Shown here: piece by piece, positions 31,805 through 35,388 of the stretch
Layout of the letters: each line of letters begins with the position of its first letter
Numbering within the stretch: the stretch's first letter is position 1
Notes under the pieces: model-generated
What the model was told of the DNA's origin: nothing
Seen by the model: only the letters and a program-made list of their open reading frames with translations
The model's database searches: none
Source: Microcaldota archaeon
GTDB taxonomy: Archaea > Micrarchaeota > Micrarchaeia > Micrarchaeales > CABMGC01
Direction: 5' to 3'
Length of the DNA: 35,388 nt
Assembly (NCBI GenBank): GCA_021848065.1
Contig: JAJZNA010000032.1
Coordinates: forward strand, 1-35,388
Position numbers and translations under genes: made by a program

Positions 31805-32680
31805 TCACGGCTGCGAATATCCCGAGGTCCACGCTGCAGTGTATGAAACTCCAGTAGAATTGCCGTTGTTGGAATTGCCCGAGTAGTCCTGCGCGTTACC
31901 ATTAAGCGGCCACCACGCCACTATATGTACTGGATCTATGGGCGCGCCGCCGATCCCCTCCAGATAGAGCTGTTCAACGTCATTGGCTGATAGCGATACA
32001 TTGTATATTTGCACATTGGATATGTCCCCTTTCACGTAGTCTCCCTTGTAATATGGGTTATACCCTATTGCAACGCTGATGTTGCTCCATACTGTTCCGG
32101 TGAAGCTCCCGGCACCTACTTGCTTGCCGTCTATGTATGCTTTGACGCTTCCTGCTGACCTGTCATAAGTGCCTACATAGTAGTACCATTCTCCCGGATG
32201 TATCGTATATGCCCAAGCTGCAGTGCCTTTAGATATGCTATTACCTACATCAAACCATCCACCAGCTCCGCCATCGTTCATCATCAGCTGGAAGCCCACG
32301 TTGTTCGAATCAGTATGCCCGTTAGCAACGATTCTCGGATTCTGGCCATAGCTTACGTTCGGAAAATACATCCACGCGCTTACGGTCATGGAACCCATGT
32401 TGTCAGTGAAATAAGGTGTACTTATGTATGATAATCCTTTGAAATAAGGCACATACATGGGCAGCTCCCCCTGGCACTGACCCTGCAGCGTTGTCGATTC
32501 GACATTCCTCACGACCTGACACGCCCCTGCAGTTGCCCTTGGGCTGAAGTTTGAACTGTTGAATACGCCCAGTGCGAAGAGTGCAACCATCACAACTGCG
32601 ATAATCAGTATCGCCCACCCATAAGTCATCAGGTACTCCATTGCAGACTGAAGTTTGTATCCGTGGCTTGTGCGCTGCAT
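31805..32680 (-). CDS. Pilin-like LamG surface protein, array copy 3
   Basis: About 291 residues from ATG 32680. The tracked ATG 32695 lies only 11 bases from the TATA-like TAATATAAT (32702-32710), whereas 32680 lies 26 bases from it. N-region MQRTSHGYKL, then QSAMEYLMTYGWAILIIAVV and GVFNSSNFSPRATAGAC. The LamG middle includes MTVSAWMYFPNVS, GEWYYYVGTYDRSAGSVKAYIDG and GDISNVQIYNVSLSAND, a clear concanavalin-like strand order. The conserved end is GIGGAPIDPVHIVAWWPLNG with Ala in place of the usual Gly, then GYSQP. This copy has a different promoter from the others. Confidence 0.85.
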   Translation of the reverse strand: MQRTSHGYKLQSAMEYLMTYGWAILIIAVVMVALFALGVFNSSNFSPRATAGACQVVRNVESTTLQGQCQGELPMYVPYFKGLSYISTPYFTDNMGSMTVSAWMYFPNVSYGQNPRIVANGHTDSNNVGFQLMMNDGGAGGWFDVGNSISKGTAAWAYTIHPGEWYYYVGTYDRSAGSVKAYIDGKQVGAGSFTGTVWSNISVAIGYNPYYKGDYVKGDISNVQIYNVSLSANDVEQLYLEGIGGAPIDPVHIVAWWPLNGNAQDYSGNSNNGNSTGVSYTAAWTSGYSQP

Positions 32681-32701
32681 AGAAGTATCGCCCATGCAAA
32701 T

Positions 32702-32710
32702 ATTATATTA
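32702..32710 (-). promoter_or_regulatory. TATA box of array copy 3, unlike its neighbours
   Basis: TAATATAAT on the minus strand, centred 26 bases before ATG 32680. Copy 3 lacks the GTTATTTATTGC and TATAATCAGGTAGTTG boxes found at copies 1, 4 and 5, so it may be expressed differently. Confidence 0.5.
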
Positions 32711-32740
32711 CTTTTGAAGTGGGCTATTGGGGCTTCATGT

Positions 32741-33577
32741 TTACGGCTGCGTGTACCCGGAAGTCCACGCCGACGTATACGACACCCCGCTTGCCTTGCC
32801 ATTATTTCCGCTGCCAGAGTAGTCGTTTGCATCCCCGTTCAGCGGCCACCATCCAACAACGTTGAGTGGAGATATCGGCACGCCCCCTATCCCTGCCATG
32901 TACTGCGACTTTATGTCATTGGCTTGAAGCGATGTGTTGTACATCTGTACATTGGCAATGGCTATGGTAGGGGCAGCTGCCTGGGGACCTATTGTCCAGT
33001 TTGATATTGTAGAGCCACCGCTGCATGACCACGCCCCTCCAGTTAAAACGCCATTTATGTAAACGGAACACAAGCTCCCGTCATCAACCCCTATCACATT
33101 ATACCAGGTGTTCAGGGCCGGCTTAAAAATGCCTATGCTACGTCCTGGAAATTTACACCACATGGTATTCGAGGAATCAAAAACACATCCGCCCAGAGCA
33201 GTTGAGAATATCGTGGGGTAATTTGTTGAGGATAGTGTCTGTTCTTGGAACCAAAACGAGAAAGAATAGGAATTTGATAGTTTGGTGGAGGAAATCAACA
33301 CCTTCCCGCTAGGTCCTGGTACGAGCACAAATTGCGGTATCTCATTGCCGCACTGCCCTTCAAGGTTAATCCCTTCGACATTCCTCACGACCTGGCATGC
33401 CCCTGCAGTTGCCCTTGGGGTAAAATTGGCAGAATTAAACACGCCCAACGCAAAAAGGGCAACCATCACTATTGCAATTATCAGTATGGCCCAGCCATAA
33501 GTCATCAGGTACTCCATTGCAGACTGGGCCTTGAATCTTCTGTCTGAATGATTCAGGTATGCCCAGGATCTGTACAT
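32741..33577 (-). CDS. Pilin-like LamG surface protein, array copy 4
   Basis: 278 residues, the shortest intact copy. N-region MYRSWAYLNHSDRRFKA, then QSAMEYLMTYGWAILIIAIV and GVFNSANFTPRATAGAC. The linker is the most divergent (VEGINLEGQCGNEIPQFVLV). The middle contains SFSFWFQEQTLSS, NTWYNVIGVDDGSLCSVYI and ISNWTIGPQAAAPTIAIA. It has extra cysteines (GGCVFDS, MWCKF, SLCSV, WSCSG), suggesting disulfides special to this copy. The conserved end is GIGGVPISPLNVVGWWPLNG and GYTQP. The promoter has the same two boxes as copies 1 and 5. Confidence 0.85.
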   Translation of the reverse strand: MYRSWAYLNHSDRRFKAQSAMEYLMTYGWAILIIAIVMVALFALGVFNSANFTPRATAGACQVVRNVEGINLEGQCGNEIPQFVLVPGPSGKVLISSTKLSNSYSFSFWFQEQTLSSTNYPTIFSTALGGCVFDSSNTMWCKFPGRSIGIFKPALNTWYNVIGVDDGSLCSVYINGVLTGGAWSCSGGSTISNWTIGPQAAAPTIAIANVQMYNTSLQANDIKSQYMAGIGGVPISPLNVVGWWPLNGDANDYSGSGNNGKASGVSYTSAWTSGYTQP

Positions 33578-33581
33578 GCAT

Positions 33582-33620
33582 CAACTACCTGATTATAATC
33601 TTCCATAACGCAATAAATAA
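33582..33620 (-). promoter_or_regulatory. Shared promoter/leader of array copy 4
   Basis: TTATTTATTGC (33610-33620) then, after 12 bases, TATAATCAGGTAGTTG (33582-33597), four bases before ATG 33577. Identical 16-base box to copies 1 and 5. Confidence 0.6.
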
Positions 33621-33635
33621 ACTGGCATATGCCGA

Positions 33636-34541
33636 TCATGGCTGCACATATCCTGACATCCAAGCCGAAGTGTACGCCACTGCGCTCTGCTGTGCGTTGT
33701 TAGAGTTGCCGCTGTAGTCCTGCGTGTTACCATTAAGCGGCCACCAGCCTATCACGTTCAAAGGGTCTATCGGCGCCCCACCCAAACCCTGCGAGTAAAG
33801 CTGTTTTATCTCGTTTGCAGATAGGGAAGTGTTGTAGAATTGGTAATTGGCAATCATGCCTTTATAGCGCGCGCCGGAGCCGCAATTTGTGCTGTCAGGA
33901 ATACCGAGTGCATAGAACATAGAATATGCGCCGCCAGGCACCGTACGCACTCCGGTTCCGCTGTTTCCAAAAGCGCCGTTTATGTACCCTTTGTAAGCGC
34001 TTCCATCATAAGTCATCACTATGTTGCTCCACTGGTTTGTCGGCACGGTGCCTATATTGACGCATGCAAGTGCCCACATCCGTATGTAAACGCTTCCAGA
34101 GACGAGCTCTATCCAGGTATCGTGCCACGAGCTGCTGGATGCCGGCAGGGTTTCTACCTCATCAACAATATCTCCGCTTGTAGAGGCAGGGTTTATCCAG
34201 ATGGATATGGTGAACTTCTGGCTATTGCTGTTCATGGAAGCAAAGCCCGTGTTCTGCACTGCATAACTGCTCTGCCCATTTAACTGCGCGACATACATCG
34301 GCAGCTCTCCTTGGCACTGCCCCTGCAGCGTAACCGATTCGACATTCCTCACGACCTGGCACGCTCCTGCCGTCGCCTTCGGTGCGAAATTGGCAGAGTT
34401 GAAGATGCCCAGCTCGAACAGGGCAACCATCACTATTGCAATGATGAGTATCGCCCATCCGTATGTCATCAGATATTCCATTGCAGACTGGAGTTTCAGA
34501 TTTCTGCGATTACGCCAATTGCCTGCCCCGAACCTGCACAT
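33636..34541 (-). CDS. Pilin-like LamG surface protein, array copy 5
   Basis: 301 residues. N-region MCRFGAGNWRNRRNLKL, then the same module as copy 1 from QSAMEYLM through FELGIFNSANFAPKATAGAC to GELPMYVA, with almost no differences. The LamG middle is its own: FTISIWINPASTSGDI, SGSVYIRMWALACVNIGTVP, WSNIVMTYDGSAYKGYINGA and MIANYQFYNTSLSANEI. The conserved end is GLGGAPIDPLNVIGWWPLNG, YSGNSNNA and GYVQP. The combination of an N-module like copy 1 with a distinct LamG domain suggests module exchange. The promoter has both shared boxes. Confidence 0.85.
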   Translation of the reverse strand: MCRFGAGNWRNRRNLKLQSAMEYLMTYGWAILIIAIVMVALFELGIFNSANFAPKATAGACQVVRNVESVTLQGQCQGELPMYVAQLNGQSSYAVQNTGFASMNSNSQKFTISIWINPASTSGDIVDEVETLPASSSSWHDTWIELVSGSVYIRMWALACVNIGTVPTNQWSNIVMTYDGSAYKGYINGAFGNSGTGVRTVPGGAYSMFYALGIPDSTNCGSGARYKGMIANYQFYNTSLSANEIKQLYSQGLGGAPIDPLNVIGWWPLNGNTQDYSGNSNNAQQSAVAYTSAWMSGYVQP

Positions 34542-34545
34542 TCAA

Positions 34546-34585
34546 CAACTACCTGATTATACTCTTCCATATAGCAATAAATAAC
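34546..34585 (-). promoter_or_regulatory. Shared promoter/leader of array copy 5
   Basis: GTTATTTATTGC (34574-34585) then, after 12 bases, TATAATCAGGTAGTTG (34546-34561), four bases before ATG 34541. Confidence 0.6.
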
Positions 34586-34600
34586 GTCTGCACGCACTGG

Positions 34601-34954
34601 TCACGGCGGTGTGTACCCAGAAGTCCATGAGGATATGTACGAGACCCCTGTCGATTGGTCGTTGTTTGCGTTTCCAGAGTAGTCATTCGCGTTACCATTA
34701 AGCGACCATCATGTGACCAGGTGGGTGATATCTACGGGCATTCCTCCTATCACTCCAGCATAGAGCGCGCTTATCTGGTTTGCATCAAGCGATGTGTTGT
34801 ACACTTGCATATTCGATACCATGCCCTGGAATGGGGACACCGCGGTGCCTATGACCCACTTCTCGTTAGCTTCGTAGTAGCTGCCTGCTGGGCCTGAGCG
34901 CCAGCAAGGGCCATATTGGACTGGAGTAAAATCGCCATGATTATGGCAAGGCTG
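34601..34954 (-). pseudogene. Decayed sixth LamG array copy (3' part only)
   Basis: Frame open from the TAG at 34955-34957 down to TGA 34601. It reads GDFTPVQYGPCWRSGPAGS, then EKWVIGTAV, MVSNMQVYNTSLDANQISAL, VIGGMPVDITHLVT, a stop (TGA, 34709-34711), then WSLNGNANDYSGNANN and GYTPP. This is the C-terminal half of a LamG copy most like copy 4. The N-terminal pilin module is missing and the first Trp codon of the conserved GWWPLNG is TGA. Both defects show the copy is dead. The track shows no ORF for it. Confidence 0.75.
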
Positions 34955-35011
34955 CTATAGCGCATCCCCAAAATTCTGTTCATGGCTGCATCCTGCAGTA
35001 TTCTTCCAAGC

Positions 35012-35388
35012 TCAGCATGTAAGCCACTGGCACGAAGTAGCAGGGCATGAATTGCCTCCCAGGTCGACGTTTCCGCTGCCAGTTGCTACGGATGTGCCGC
35101 TGCACAACGCGCCGCTGACAGTATCCTTGAGGTTATTGTCCTGCAGCGATGATGCCGTCATGTTCACGAGGTATGTTCCACCCTCCTTCGATCCCACAGT
35201 ATTGTTTCTTAGCGTCACCGACGCGCTCGAGCCGACCACCATGCCGTTCGAAGTCGCCTCGCTTATCAGGTTGTTCTCTATAGTAGTGCCGTTGGCGTAG
35301 TATGCATATATTCCCGTGGCCGTGTTTGTTATATTGTTCTTGCTTATCTGCGAGTTGATGGCGTTTACTGCATATATGGCCGTTTGCG
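35012..35388 (-). CDS. Right-handed beta-helix surface protein, C-terminal part
   Basis: The frame is open from the window edge to the stop at 35012, giving about 125 residues. The tracked 76-residue ORF is just its internal ATG. Repeating turns such as INSQISKNNITNTATGIYAY, GTTIENNLISEATSNGMVV, VTLRNNTVGSKEGGTYLV and SSLQDNNLKD have the roughly 23-residue period and Asn ladders of NosD/parallel beta-helix proteins. The C-terminal tail has paired cysteines (LCSG, NSCPATSCQWLTC). Probably an extracellular protein linked to the pilin-like array. The N-terminus lies beyond the window. Confidence 0.75.
   Translation of the reverse strand, partial: QTAIYAVNAINSQISKNNITNTATGIYAYYANGTTIENNLISEATSNGMVVGSSASVTLRNNTVGSKEGGTYLVNMTASSLQDNNLKDTVSGALCSGTSVATGSGNVDLGGNSCPATSCQWLTC

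Noticed and set aside
29915-34585. CRISPR-like repeat array
   Set aside because: The repeats are gene modules of about 900 bases with coding frames; no short direct repeats with unique spacers were seen anywhere in the window.
34709-34711. TGA read as Trp (recoded genetic code)
   Set aside because: TGA is the normal stop of many intact genes here, and this copy also lacks its N-terminal module.
34849-34983. 44-residue minus-strand ORF with an apparent signal peptide (MNRILGMRYSSLAIIMAILL)
   Set aside because: It overlaps the decayed LamG copy in another frame; the LamG frame explains this DNA better, so the hydrophobic stretch is probably chance, though a gene remnant is possible.

Overview
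The window looks like chromosome of a small-genome archaeon, most likely an acidophilic DPANN lineage such as Micrarchaeota. The evidence is archaeal uL30/uL15 genes, archaeal PheS/PheT, an iron-sulfur XPD helicase, a beta-CASP nuclease of the aCPSF2 type, leaderless promoters with a TATA box about 27-30 bases before the start codon, and a set of class III signal (type IV pilin-like) proteins with the QSAMEYLMTYGWAILII leader common in DPANN genomes. A Thermoplasmata-like physiology (GH15 enzyme plus a non-phosphorylative Entner-Doudoroff set) fits an acidic habitat. The taxonomic call is an inference; no rRNA or tRNA gene was seen.

Layout. 1-722: 3' end of an IS605-type tnpB with its right-end hairpin, next to a frameshifted host gene. 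880-2137: metallo-beta-lactamase hydrolase and a possible AmiS/UreI membrane protein, ending at a terminator-like hairpin. 2277-11357: a sugar-catabolism island. It holds a GH15 glucoamylase/trehalase, a cyclase-family hydrolase, glucose dehydrogenase, an aldehyde (probably glyceraldehyde) dehydrogenase, KDG aldolase, an enolase-superfamily gluconate dehydratase and an IlvD-family dehydratase. Together these would take glucans or trehalose to glucose, gluconate, KDG, pyruvate and glycerate; only glycerate kinase is not in view. 11488-17323: XPD helicase, PheT, PheS and a membrane-anchored surface protein, all on the minus strand. 17750-21756: uL30, uL15, a GT4 glycosyltransferase, a coiled-coil protein with an apparent CTG start, and an aCPSF2-like nuclease, tightly packed with overlapping start/stop codons. 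21753-22915: a kinase-fold protein and a hypothetical protein. 23103-28418: transport and small genes (TauE/SafE plus DUF1634, ClC with CBS, DUF1059, a Zn/Mn-type ABC ATPase and permease). 28422-29466: a complete IS5-like element flanked by a direct repeat. 29515-29898: a small membrane protein.

29915-35388 is the most unusual part: five tandem intact genes on the minus strand, each with the same pilin-like N-terminal module, a different LamG/concanavalin-like middle, and the same C-terminal module. A decayed sixth copy and the 3' end of a beta-helix surface protein follow. Genes 1 and 5 share 53 and 35 nt stretches of identical DNA although three paralogs lie between them, and three genes share an identical 16-nt leader box. 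This looks like a diversifying surface-adhesin/pilin array shaped by duplication and gene conversion, and is the best candidate for an undescribed system in the window.
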